Origin: Chloroflexota bacterium
GTDB taxonomy: Bacteria > Chloroflexota > Dehalococcoidia > JACVQG01
DNA: 38,873 nucleotides
Assembly (NCBI GenBank): GCA_016210545.1
Contig: JACQTY010000221.1
Location: 1 to 38,873, forward strand
Direction: 5' to 3'
Shown one piece after another: positions 22,843 to 31,178 of this stretch (the first letter of the stretch is position 1; every line of letters starts with the position of its first letter). The notes beneath the pieces are model-generated. The model had not been told where the DNA came from and did no database searches. It saw only the letters and a list, made by a program, of their open reading frames with translations. The position numbers were made by a program, and so were the translations under genes.

Positions 22843-23991
22843 TCACTTGAGCAGCCCCAGCCCCCACTGCGCCACCACGTTGCGCATCATCTCGTCCGAC
22901 CCACCGCCGATGGTACGGGCCAGGCAGTTCATGTACAGCTTTTGCAGCCATTCCACGTTAAGCGCCCCGGTCCGTCCCGCTACAGCGATGCCCCGGAGCC
23001 GGCAAATGCGCAATGCCTCGTTGGCGATCCTCTGCATCAAGTCGCTGGCGTACACCTTGGCGATAGATGATTCTACGTCCATCGGCCTCCCCCGGTCAAG
23101 CAGCCATGCCGCCCGGTAGCATATCCATTTGCCCACCTCGGTCTCGGTAGCCAGTCCGGCGAGACGTTGCCTGACCCTGGCGTCCCTGCCCGCTCCTGTG
23201 TCCTGGCAGTACCTCACCAGGGCGTCGATTAACCGTCGGCAAATGCCGATAAGCTCCACCGACGACCGGTCGTGGTTCATGAAGGTGGTGGTTATCTTGA
23301 ACCCGCCGTTCTTTTCTCCCACCAGCATGGTCCCCGGTACCCGGACGTTATCGAAAAAGATATGGCTGAAAGGGTAATCGCCGTACAGGCAGGCCAGCCG
23401 GTTCACGGTGATCCCCGGGCTTCTCATGTCCACCAGCAGCAGGCTAAGCCCCCGGTGTCGGGATTCCGGCGTCCCGGTCCGGGCCAGGAGAAGGCAATAG
23501 CGGCACCACTGCCCGCCGGTGATGAACATCTTCTGCCCGTTCACCTCGAAGTAGCCGTCCTTTTCGACGGCCCTGGTCTCCGCTCCCCCGATGTCGCACC
23601 CTGTCTGAGGCTCGGCCAGCCCCACGCAGCAGGCTATCTCCCCGCGGGCGATAGGAGGCAGGACAAGGGCCTGTTGCTCGGGGGTGCCGCAGGCAATCAC
23701 TGCCGGGGCCACCAGTCTCTCGGCTATCCAGTGGCCCATCATGGGGGCGCCGCGATAGGTCATCTCCTCGGTGCAGATGTGCAGGTCGACCATGCTGCGG
23801 CCGCCGCCCCAGAGACGCTTCGGCCAGGCCAGGCCGATGTAGCCCTTTTCGCCGGCGCGGCGGGTGAAGGCAGGGTCGTAGCAGTCGCCCCAGGTGTAGT
23901 CGGCTATCAGGTAGTTCTTCAGTTCCGTCAGCAGGAAGTCTGCCAGCTCCCGGCGGAAGGTTTCTTGCTCTGGTGTGAATTGGAAGTCCAC
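22843..23991 (-). CDS. divergent acyl-CoA dehydrogenase with Asp at the base position
   Basis: A 382-residue ACAD whose motifs drift from its neighbours: VGLAEPQTGCDIGG instead of SEPxAGSDLAG, and GGGSDEMMRNVVAQWGLGL instead of GTSEIQRNIIAQRGLGLP. The isovaleryl-type position reads MNHDRSSVE (Asp). It has more Cys than the others. The changes may indicate a structural subunit or a changed substrate. GTG at 23991 has AAAGG eight bases upstream. Confidence 0.88.
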   Translation of the reverse strand: MDFQFTPEQETFRRELADFLLTELKNYLIADYTWGDCYDPAFTRRAGEKGYIGLAWPKRLWGGGRSMVDLHICTEEMTYRGAPMMGHWIAERLVAPAVIACGTPEQQALVLPPIARGEIACCVGLAEPQTGCDIGGAETRAVEKDGYFEVNGQKMFITGGQWCRYCLLLARTGTPESRHRGLSLLLVDMRSPGITVNRLACLYGDYPFSHIFFDNVRVPGTMLVGEKNGGFKITTTFMNHDRSSVELIGICRRLIDALVRYCQDTGAGRDARVRQRLAGLATETEVGKWICYRAAWLLDRGRPMDVESSIAKVYASDLMQRIANEALRICRLRGIAVAGRTGALNVEWLQKLYMNCLARTIGGGSDEMMRNVVAQWGLGLLK

Positions 23992-24194
23992 TGATTAAAC
24001 CTTTGTACCTCTGTGAAGTTTGTGTGTTACGATCCTGGCGCAGGGCGTTCATGTCATTCCGGCGAAAGCCGGAATCCAGGGTCACGGGCACAAGCGAGTA
24101 CCAAGGGATGGCTGCTATTTTCATGCTTCGCGGCGCCCAGCGCAAGCGGCCATGAACGGTTCCCTCCCATCTCCCACCTCTCACATCCCACTTC

Positions 24195-25358
24195 TCAGCG
24201 CGGTAGTCCCAGCCCCCGCTGGGCTATGATGGTTCGCTGGATCTCGGACGTGCCGGAACCGATGGTCCGCCCCAGGGTGGACAGATACCAGTTGGCCAGC
24301 CAGCCCTTCATCGGCGCTGTCCCGGAGCCATCGGCGAGTTGCCCCAGCAGGCCGAGCATCTTCATACCCTCGTTCGCCAGCCGTTGCGTCAGCTCGCTGC
24401 CGAAGACCTTGGCCGTGGATGTCTCCACCTCAGGAATAAGGCCCCGGTTTTGCATCCAGGCCACCCGGTAGGAAAGCCACCGGGACACCTCGATCTCCAC
24501 GGACATCTCGGCCATGGCATGCCGAATCACCATATCGCCGACCAGGCCCTCTCTGACGCCCCGGATATACTCCAGCGTCAGGTCGTGGAGTACCCTTCGG
24601 CAGATGGCCACCAATTCTATGGACGACTTGTCCAGGCTGAGCTGCTGGGTGGCTATGAGCCAGCCGCCGTTCTTCTCGCCGAGCAGGTTCCGCCGGGGAA
24701 CTTCGACGTTGTCAAAGAAGATGTCGTTGAAGGAACGCTCGCCGTAGGCGCTGACCAGCGGGCGAATGGTGATCCCCGGGCTGCGCAGGTCGACGAGCAG
24801 CACGCTCAGCCCACGGTGTCGCGACTCAGTAGCCCCGGTGCGGGCCAGAAGAAATATGTATTGGGCCTTATCGGCGCCCATGATGAGGGTCTTCTGGCCG
24901 TCGACCATGAAGGAATTAGCTTTCTCCTGGGCCTGGATCTGAAGGCTGGCCAGGTCGGAGCCTGCGCCCGGTTCGGCCAGGCCCATGCAAAAGGTGACTT
25001 GCCCCTTCAGTATGCCGGGGAGGAACGCCCGTTGTTGCTCGGGTGTGCCGCTGGCGATGATCGCCGGTCCGACCTGGCGTTCTGCCAGCCAGTGGCAGGC
25101 CACCGGAGCGCCGGCCAGCATCAGCTCTTCGGTGAGGATAAGCTGCTCGATGTGGCTCCGTCCGGCGCCGCCATGCTCCTTCGGCCAGGCCAGGCCGATC
25201 CATCCCCTGTCTGCCAGCTTGCCCGTGAATGACGGAGAGTAGGCCTCCATCAGCGTATAGTTGCTCGGCTCGAAGGCGCCCCGCCGCCTCTCCTCATCCA
25301 GAAAGGAGCGTACCTCTTCGCGGAAGCTGTGTTCAGAGGGAGAAAACCAGAAGTCCAA
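24195..25358 (-). CDS. acyl-CoA dehydrogenase with Asp at the base position
   Basis: A 387-residue ACAD (MGLAEPGAGSDLASLQ, GADKAQYIFLLARTG, IGSGTSEIQRTIIAQRGLGLPR). The base position reads LSLDKSSIE, so Asp replaces Glu, and Arg is Lys. It is closest in sequence to the protein at 20191-21354 (shared LAWPKEHGG and APVACHWLAERQVGPA), pointing to a local duplication. TTG at 25358 has GGAGG four bases upstream; an out-of-frame ATG overlaps it. Confidence 0.9.
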   Translation of the reverse strand: MDFWFSPSEHSFREEVRSFLDEERRRGAFEPSNYTLMEAYSPSFTGKLADRGWIGLAWPKEHGGAGRSHIEQLILTEELMLAGAPVACHWLAERQVGPAIIASGTPEQQRAFLPGILKGQVTFCMGLAEPGAGSDLASLQIQAQEKANSFMVDGQKTLIMGADKAQYIFLLARTGATESRHRGLSVLLVDLRSPGITIRPLVSAYGERSFNDIFFDNVEVPRRNLLGEKNGGWLIATQQLSLDKSSIELVAICRRVLHDLTLEYIRGVREGLVGDMVIRHAMAEMSVEIEVSRWLSYRVAWMQNRGLIPEVETSTAKVFGSELTQRLANEGMKMLGLLGQLADGSGTAPMKGWLANWYLSTLGRTIGSGTSEIQRTIIAQRGLGLPR

Positions 25359-25516
25359 TCATCCTCCCGCATGATGCTTGGCAAAACGTGGGTTGACCAC
25401 TGCCTACTTGCATGAATACTTGAACATCTGGTGTCCCATACCCCAGGTTTAAACCTGGGGCATACAAACCCAGTTTCATCCACGCTACCATGTCAACTTG
25501 CCCACGCAGCCTGGTA

Positions 25517-25972
25517 CTAGCGAAGCTTCGAAGTAAGCCATCGAAACAGTTCGACAAGGGCGGTGCTACCAGCCACGGCTAGGCCTCCAAAGGCAATATT
25601 TTGTAGCCGTTCCGCGCGGTCTCTTGCCTTCTCTTGGAGTTGAAGATGTTGTTCGGGCTTGTGAGAAGCGTCGTAACCGACGTAATAGTGACAGAGCCGG
25701 GCCTTCACGACGTCTGCGAACAGCGGCTTCTGGCTGGATGGAACCGCGACGGCAAGATGCGACCACTGAGACCGGAAACAACCCAGCGCCCACCACATCC
25801 CTAGCTCTGGATCGCCTGGTTGAGTGACGCCTTCGAAAGACCGGCGGACTTCGTCCCTTTCGAGCTTGTTCACCTCACTAACAGCAAGGCTCCATGATGT
25901 CCCCTCGGGTTCGCCTTGCGCTTCTCGCCAGCCGAGGAAGCCACACTCAATGCATGCCTTCTTGAACCACAT
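25517..25972 (-). CDS. unrecognised protein with C-terminal membrane anchor
   Basis: About 151 residues, no family recognised. The middle is soluble with MWWALGCFRSQWSHLAVAV; the C-terminus is a charged helix (EKARDRAERLQ) followed by a hydrophobic stretch (IAFGGLAVAGSTALVELF), like a tail anchor. The track ORF starts at 26137, but that start lies in a palindromic repeat and its first 55 residues look like translated spacer. ATG at 25972 has GAGGT eight bases upstream; a GTG five codons earlier is also possible. Confidence 0.55.
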   Translation of the reverse strand: MWFKKACIECGFLGWREAQGEPEGTSWSLAVSEVNKLERDEVRRSFEGVTQPGDPELGMWWALGCFRSQWSHLAVAVPSSQKPLFADVVKARLCHYYVGYDASHKPEQHLQLQEKARDRAERLQNIAFGGLAVAGSTALVELFRWLTSKLR

Positions 25973-26124
25973 TCGCGCTAACCTCACTCTGAGATACTGA
26001 GGTCTTCTGGCAGCTTTGCCCTCACTGTCCGCTTTGGCAGACGGCGTTCTGCTGGAGCCTTGCTTCGCCGGACCAAAAGGCACAAACCCGCACGGCAAAT
26101 GAGCCAATAACCCGTCTAAATCCG

Positions 26125-26151
26125 TACGGGCGGGCACAAAGCCCGCCCGTA
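26125..26151. repeat. hairpin TACGGGCGGGC/GCCCGCCCGTA
   Basis: Eleven-base perfect arms with a five-base loop between the ACAD stop at 26178 and the unknown gene, on the minus strand. No T-run follows. It fits the GGGCGGGC dispersed-repeat type and may limit read-through. Confidence 0.6.
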
Positions 26152-26177
26152 TGCGTCCTGCTTCGTGCCTCTTGCCT

Positions 26178-27353
26178 CTAGTCCCTGGGCAATCCTAATC
26201 CGCGCTGGGCGATGATGTTGCGCTGTATCTCGGAGGCGCCGGCGGCTATGGTGCGTCCCAGGTTGGACATGTACGATTCTCCAAGCCGGCCGCCAAACAG
26301 CACCCGTTTGGAACCTTCGGCCAGGCTGCCGTTAAGGCCAGTCAGTTGCATCCCGGCGTTGTCAATTGCCTGCATGAGCTCTGTGGAGAAGAGCTTGGCC
26401 ATCGACGCCTGGGTGTCGACGTTCATCCCATTGCTCTGCATCCAGGCCACCCGGTAGCCCAGGCGTCTGCCCACGTCGACCCTGACGGCCAACTCCGCCA
26501 GCTTCCCTCTGACGCGCGGGTCACGGGCGAGGTGCTTGCTATTGCAGGCATAGGCGACCAGGTCCTCCAGATTGCGACGGCAGGCGCCGATGTAGCCGAT
26601 GCCGGATCGCTCGAAATTGAGCAGGGCGGTGGCGCACTGCCAGCCGTTGTTCTTGCCGCCAACCAGGTTCTCTTTGGGTACTCTGACGTTGGTAAAGAAG
26701 ATTTCATTGAACGAGTGGGACCCCAGCATGTTTATCAGGGGCCGCACTTCCACGCCCGGCGCATTGGCCTCGGTAAGGAAGAAGCTTATCCCCTTGTGCT
26801 TGGGGACCTGGACGTCGGTGCGGGCCAGGAAGAAGATGTAGTCGGCCCGGTGGGCGCCGGTGCTCCACACCTTCTGTCCGTTTACGATGTAGGCGCCGTC
26901 TTGCTCTATGGCCCTGGTCTGCAAGCCCGCCAGGTCCGACCCGGCATTAGGCTCGGAGAATCCCTGCGCCCAGAAGACCTCACCTCTGGATATGGGGGGA
27001 AGGTACTTCTTCTTCTGCTCCTCCGTGCCGAAGGCGAGCAGCACAGGGGACAGCATCTTGACGCCGAATATGTCCACACCCGGCCCCCTGTGATAGGCTG
27101 TCTCCTCGGTGAATATCAGCAGCTCGATGTGGCCCTTCTCCATCCCGCCGTACTGCTTGGGCCAGGTAAGGGACAGCCATCCCTTTTCCCCCATCTTGCG
27201 GGCCAGTTTCCGGGCTACCGCCCACATGTCGTCGCTGCCCAGGATGCCCTCGAACCACCAGGGCCAGGCGATGTCCCGGGGCACCTCCCGCTTCAGGAAG
27301 TCTTGCACTTCCTGGCGGAACTTGACCTGTTCGGGAGTAAACGCGAAGTCCAT
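26178..27353 (-). CDS. acyl-CoA dehydrogenase with IVD-type catalytic Glu
   Basis: A 391-residue ACAD with FSEPNAGSDLAGLQT, WSTGAHRADYIFFLARTD and AAGASEIQRNIIAQRGLGLPRD. LLNFERSGIG puts Glu at about residue 248, the isovaleryl-type base position, so this chain should be active. It could serve as catalytic partner for the Asp-bearing chains downstream (24195-25358, 22843-23991). The ATG start gives the usual MDFAFTPEQ; the RBS is weak. Confidence 0.91.
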   Translation of the reverse strand: MDFAFTPEQVKFRQEVQDFLKREVPRDIAWPWWFEGILGSDDMWAVARKLARKMGEKGWLSLTWPKQYGGMEKGHIELLIFTEETAYHRGPGVDIFGVKMLSPVLLAFGTEEQKKKYLPPISRGEVFWAQGFSEPNAGSDLAGLQTRAIEQDGAYIVNGQKVWSTGAHRADYIFFLARTDVQVPKHKGISFFLTEANAPGVEVRPLINMLGSHSFNEIFFTNVRVPKENLVGGKNNGWQCATALLNFERSGIGYIGACRRNLEDLVAYACNSKHLARDPRVRGKLAELAVRVDVGRRLGYRVAWMQSNGMNVDTQASMAKLFSTELMQAIDNAGMQLTGLNGSLAEGSKRVLFGGRLGESYMSNLGRTIAAGASEIQRNIIAQRGLGLPRD

Positions 27354-27497
27354 ATTGTAGCTGCTCTCTAGGGACCGCCGATGGGCAACCGCTCCGTTCC
27401 GCTCCGTCCCGTGAGTCCTTCGGGAAGAGTCCTCGACCAGTCGCCCCCACGGCCCTCCCGCGGTGTGGAAATCGTGCCCCCGGGAGCGGGGGCCGGC

Positions 27498-27737
27498 CTA
27501 GCCTACGGTTATCGCCAGGCAGGTAACTGTGCGCGTGACGCCGGGGATGGGGTGGATCTTGCCGGTCACGATCTCGCCTATGGTAGTGAGGTCTTTGCCC
27601 TCCAGCACCACGATGATGTCGTAGGGGCCCGTGACACCGTCGACGGACTTCACGCCGGGCAGCTTCTGCACTGCTGCCAGCACGTCCCTGGTCTTCCCTA
27701 CCGCTGACTCAATAAGGACAAAAGCTTTGGTTGCCAT
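27498..27737 (-). CDS. stand-alone Lrp/AsnC-type ligand-binding (RAM) domain
   Basis: A 79-residue protein equal to the C-terminal RAM domain of Lrp/AsnC regulators without the DNA-binding half: KAFVLIESAVGK, LPGVKSVDGVTGPYDIIVV, IHPIPGVTRTVTCL. Such proteins assemble into ring-like oligomers and bind amino acids or other small molecules. AAAGGAGG precedes the ATG. It lies 15 bases after the racemase-like gene on the same transcript, so it may sense a metabolite of that pathway or modulate a full-length Lrp protein. Confidence 0.88.
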   Translation of the reverse strand: MATKAFVLIESAVGKTRDVLAAVQKLPGVKSVDGVTGPYDIIVVLEGKDLTTIGEIVTGKIHPIPGVTRTVTCLAITVG

Positions 27738-27752
27738 TGTTACAAACCTCCT

Positions 27753-28946
27753 TTAACTTACCACTCCCTGGTGGCGTAGTTCCGCTATGGCCTGTTGAGA
27801 GTAGCCGAGTTCCTTCAGCACCTCGTCAGTATGCTCCCCCAGGGACGGGGCAAGTCTGCGCACGCTTCCGGGTGTGTCCGATAGTTTGATGGGTATGCCT
27901 ACCTGAGGCGCGGTACCCTCTGTGGGATGGGGCACGTCTATCACCATCCGGCGATGGCGTACCTGAGGGTCGTTGAGCGCCTCATCCAGCGAGTATACCT
28001 TGCCTACGGTCACGTCTTTCTGCCACAGCTCCTTGAACCACTCGTCACGGGTCTTCGTGCGGAAGATGCGGCGGAGGGCGCCGAACATCTCTTCCCTCTT
28101 CTCACCAGTATCCCATTGGTAGGGGATGAAGTCCTCCCGCCCGACGGCCTTGCACAGGTTTACCCAGAAGTGAGGTTCGACGCAACCGATGCTAAGGTGC
28201 CTGTCGTCCCTGGTTTCGTAGACCCCGTAGCAGGGGTAAGCGCCGTTGAGAAAGCCTTCGCCCCGCTGTGGCACGTTTCCGGTCAGGAAGTACTGGGATA
28301 TTTCCATGGAGAGGAGGGATACCACGGCGTCCACCATGCCGATATCCACATACTGCCCCCGTCCGGTGCGCTGGCGGGCCATGAGGGCGAGTAGTATCCC
28401 GATTACCGAGTGAAGCGTGCCTCCAGCGTAATCGGCTACCAGGTTCAAAGGGATAGCCGGCTTCCCGTTCTTGTCGCCGAAAAGGCCCAGGGCGCCGCCG
28501 ATGGAGATGTAGTTAATATCGTGTCCGGGCAGGAACTTGTAGGGGCCGTCCTGGCCGTACCCGGAAACAGAACAGCAGATAATGCGGGTGTTGAGCTTTG
28601 CCAGCGTATCGTAGTCCACGGCCAGCCGCTTGACCACGCCTGGTCGGAAACCCTCCAGCACCACGTCGGCCGCGGCAGCCAGCTTGTAGAAGACCTCTTT
28701 GCCGCTGGGCGCTTTGAGGTCGATAGCGATACTGCGCTTGTTGCGGTTGAACCCCTTGTAGGCCTCCTGGCGGGAGGCCCATTCCCCGAGCTGGACTGCC
28801 TGCGAGTCGCCTCTGGGGTCCTTACCGGGTGGGGTCTCGACTTTGAGCACATCCGCGCCCATATCGGCCAGTATCATGGTAGCAAAGAAGTGGGGCGCCA
28901 CCCGGGCGAGTTCGATGACCTTGATGCCCTCCAGGGGCAAAGCCAT
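27753..28946 (-). CDS. class III CoA-transferase family, alpha-methylacyl-CoA racemase-like
   Basis: A 397-residue CaiB/BaiF-fold protein. GHDINYISIGG (His at about 142) and NLVADYAGG (Asp at about 172) match the active-site pair of alpha-methylacyl-CoA racemases, which invert the 2-methyl centre so that branched chains can enter beta-oxidation. Ordinary CoA-transferases of the family lack GHDINY. Context supports this: it heads a transcript next to six ACADs. ATG at 28946 has AGGAGG five bases upstream. The track ORF's extra 19 codons overlap the promoter and are not real. Confidence 0.88.
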   Translation of the reverse strand: MALPLEGIKVIELARVAPHFFATMILADMGADVLKVETPPGKDPRGDSQAVQLGEWASRQEAYKGFNRNKRSIAIDLKAPSGKEVFYKLAAAADVVLEGFRPGVVKRLAVDYDTLAKLNTRIICCSVSGYGQDGPYKFLPGHDINYISIGGALGLFGDKNGKPAIPLNLVADYAGGTLHSVIGILLALMARQRTGRGQYVDIGMVDAVVSLLSMEISQYFLTGNVPQRGEGFLNGAYPCYGVYETRDDRHLSIGCVEPHFWVNLCKAVGREDFIPYQWDTGEKREEMFGALRRIFRTKTRDEWFKELWQKDVTVGKVYSLDEALNDPQVRHRRMVIDVPHPTEGTAPQVGIPIKLSDTPGSVRRLAPSLGEHTDEVLKELGYSQQAIAELRHQGVVS

Positions 28947-28973
28947 TCGAGCCTCCTGAGCGAAAGCTGCCTC

Positions 28974-29003
28974 ATTATAACTTGGGTATGTAGTAGCGGT
29001 CAA
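28974..29003 (-). promoter_or_regulatory. sigma70-type promoter of the racemase-RAM transcript
   Basis: On the minus strand TTGACC, an 18-base spacer and a perfect TATAAT, about 30 bases before the ATG at 28946. Confidence 0.7.
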
Positions 29004-29211
29004 TACCTTTAGCCCGCCCGCAATTAGTGATCCAATCCGTGGGTCGGGTTAGGAAACCCGACCTCGGGGGACTGTCTGGTTCATATTTGAACTACCTTCG
29101 CAATCCACGGATTGCGGGATTGCCTTAATCCGCCATCAAAATCCCTCTCAATCTCCCTTTAGCAAAGGGAGGCCGACACTTCGGCCCCAAAGGCGAGTGT
29201 AGCGCCAAGCT

Positions 29212-29261
29212 GGTGAAAGAACTTTCGATTTGACTAGATTGGAGAGGTGGTGGATTTTGGA
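29212..29261 (+). repeat. dispersed repeat, copy 3, upstream of the cassette promoter
   Basis: Matches 37 of 50 bases of copy 1 without gaps, with AGGTGGTGGATTTTGGA fully conserved. Its end lies 35 bases before the -10 box, as in copy 2. The 29004-29211 stretch also holds AATCCGCCATCAAAATCC-type sequence and CTCCCTTT/AAAGGGAG pairs; no gene is seen there. Confidence 0.65.
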
Positions 29262-29273
29262 TTGCCCGCCATA

Positions 29274-29302
29274 TTGACGCACTGATAAGCCTGGGCTATT
29301 AT
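29274..29302 (+). promoter_or_regulatory. sigma70-type promoter of the four-gene helicase/ATPase cassette
   Basis: TTGACG, a 17-base spacer and TATTAT. The start site would be near 29309, about 60 bases before the GTG start of the first gene. Confidence 0.65.
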
Positions 29303-29370
29303 TAAAACCGAAATTGCGCCAGGCGACACTCGGAGGTTCAACTCTGAAAGGCCTGTGTTAGGAGGACCCC

Positions 29371-30180
29371 GTGGTCGAAAGCAACTTTGTCACCCTGGAA
29401 AAGGCGCTGGCGAAGACTGAGGAAGACGCGAATGTCAGCATCAAGGCAGCACAAGCGGTTGTTGCTGCACTGAGAAGGTTCCACAATGCGGCCAAACTGG
29501 GGAATCTAAAGGAGTTGCACGCGACAATAGAGTCGGCGGAAAAGGCCGAGTTAGGGCTGCGGCAGCAGATCGCCACATCCAAAGCTGGATGGAACTTCAA
29601 TGAGGATGCTTATCTATCGGATGGCTCATTTGTAAGAGAGATTCTCGACACCAGTAGACAAAAAGGTGTCAGCATCTTTGAAAGGGATGAAAGGCTTTAT
29701 TGCTACCCTGTCCTGGTTCGGGTATTGCCGGGTGAGCGTGCTGTCCAAATAGAAAAGACCAGGGACAGAAGTCTGCGTCCTGCGGTTTTGGTCGACCATC
29801 TTAAGGAACTGCAGAAGAGACCTCCGCGTTTTCAGCCGAAGACTTTTCTGGAAGCTCTTTACGAGGCATATCGTGTGGCCGTGAGATCGCGCGAGAAGGG
29901 CCTGATGCCTGCTGCCGGCACTGTGATTCCACTTCTGGAAATATACGGCCTTTTGACTCTGCTTCCGGGGCAGTCTAAAGAGTACTCCCAACAAGAGTTC
30001 GCCAGGGATATTTACCTCCTTGACCGCAGCGGGGAAGCCGTCGCTAAGGATGGCGCCAGGGTTAGCTTTCCTGCCAGCACCGGCACTAAAGCGCCGAGCC
30101 GCGCCCTCAGTGTCATCAACGAGCAAGGGGAGGAAAAGCGGTACTACGGGATAGCTTTTTCGGCGCCCGGTAAGGAGTAG
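29371..30180 (+). CDS. cassette protein A: unrecognised protein with N-terminal coiled coil
   Basis: A 269-residue protein with no family I recognise. Residues 1-75 are charged and helical (ALAKTEEDANVSIKAAQAVV...), probably a coiled coil. A mixed alpha/beta middle follows (IFERDERLYCYPVLVRVLPG), then a helical part with FLEALYEAYRVAVRSREKG and a short basic tail. No catalytic motif stands out. GTG at 29371 has AGGAGG five bases upstream behind a good promoter. It is five bases from the next gene, so it belongs to the cassette, perhaps as a sensor or scaffold for the ATPases downstream. Lack of homology is by eye only. Confidence 0.85.
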   Translation: MVESNFVTLEKALAKTEEDANVSIKAAQAVVAALRRFHNAAKLGNLKELHATIESAEKAELGLRQQIATSKAGWNFNEDAYLSDGSFVREILDTSRQKGVSIFERDERLYCYPVLVRVLPGERAVQIEKTRDRSLRPAVLVDHLKELQKRPPRFQPKTFLEALYEAYRVAVRSREKGLMPAAGTVIPLLEIYGLLTLLPGQSKEYSQQEFARDIYLLDRSGEAVAKDGARVSFPASTGTKAPSRALSVINEQGEEKRYYGIAFSAPGKE

Positions 30181-30185
30181 CACAT

Positions 30186-31178
30186 ATGCCTGCCTATTTG
30201 AAACCACAGGAATGGCTCACGGTGGTGCGCACGGAATACCTGGAGACCTTTATCCGCGGTGGGGGCGCCGCTGTAAAGTTCGTGATTCCAGCGGATGAGA
30301 TAGAGGCCGTTGAGGTAAAGAACGGACTGCGCAAGCTAGCTGAAGAAGGCGGCTTCCATTTCGCGCCCGTGGATGCTTCTACTACGAAGGTCCATCTCAT
30401 TGATCAAGTATTCTATGAGGTGGCTAGGAACGTGGACTGGCGGGGGCTTGCCTATTCTTTCCTGCGCCGCTCTCTGCAAGGTCACTACAAGTTGCCCGAA
30501 ACCCGGGAAGAATTTAACCTCAAGAACCTTGCGGTGTTGAACGAGTATGAAGAGCCGGACATGCGACTGGCTGTCAACCAGAGATTCAAAAAGTCACTAT
30601 ATCTTGATTATGCTATGACGCAGGAGTTCAGAATCGCTATGACGCGGCTGTGCGTTGGGCTGCTTGACCCGGCAGAGGTGTCTCCCGAGCTTTGTAGCGC
30701 TGTTATTGATTGGCTGCGAGGCGAGCTTCACAAAGTTTCTGTCCTTAAATCGGCGCTGATATTTCAAAAGATTGGGCGTCACAATGCTCGGCACATGCTG
30801 TTTTCACTATCTCACTGGCTTAAGCTCTCTGGCTCTGAGGGTTTGGTGCTACTGCTGGACATATCGCGCTATCTGCAAGAGAGGCCTAAAGGACCTGTGG
30901 AGAACCTGTACTATAGTAAGCCCGCGATGGTTTTGGACTGTTATGAGGTGTTGAGGCAGTTCATAGATGGCACAGACGAGTCGGAGTCTCTTCTTGTTGT
31001 AGTGGTGGCCCCTACTGGATTCCTGACCGACGAAAAAAGAGGTGTCGTCAAGATTTACGATGCCCTCAAGCTTCGTATCTGGGACGAAGTCTCGGACCCA
31101 ACGCGGGCTAATCCCTTGTCATCCCTCGTGCGTATTTCAACGTGTTCCCGTACAGCTACCGACAGAGGGCAGGCGTGA
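30186..31178 (+). CDS. cassette protein B: DUF2791/BrxD-like P-loop protein with degenerate Walker A
   Basis: A 330-residue protein related in layout to the intact ATPase encoded next. The Walker A region appears as RGGGAAVKF (residues about 24-31): glycines and Lys remain, but no Ser/Thr follows, so ATP hydrolysis is doubtful. The Walker B-like strand is LVLLLDISRYL near residue 217, with Ile-Ser replacing the usual Glu. ANPLSSLVRIS near the end fits the NPxxxLVRL-type region of the family. It is probably a pseudo-ATPase that forms a complex with protein C. AAGGAG lies eight bases before the ATG. Its stop overlaps the next ATG by one base (TGATG). Confidence 0.8.
   Translation: MPAYLKPQEWLTVVRTEYLETFIRGGGAAVKFVIPADEIEAVEVKNGLRKLAEEGGFHFAPVDASTTKVHLIDQVFYEVARNVDWRGLAYSFLRRSLQGHYKLPETREEFNLKNLAVLNEYEEPDMRLAVNQRFKKSLYLDYAMTQEFRIAMTRLCVGLLDPAEVSPELCSAVIDWLRGELHKVSVLKSALIFQKIGRHNARHMLFSLSHWLKLSGSEGLVLLLDISRYLQERPKGPVENLYYSKPAMVLDCYEVLRQFIDGTDESESLLVVVVAPTGFLTDEKRGVVKIYDALKLRIWDEVSDPTRANPLSSLVRISTCSRTATDRGQA

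Noticed and set aside
25973-26137. N-terminal 55 residues of the track ORF 25517-26137
   Set aside because: The GTG start is inside a perfect hairpin repeat, and a better RBS precedes the ATG at 25972.
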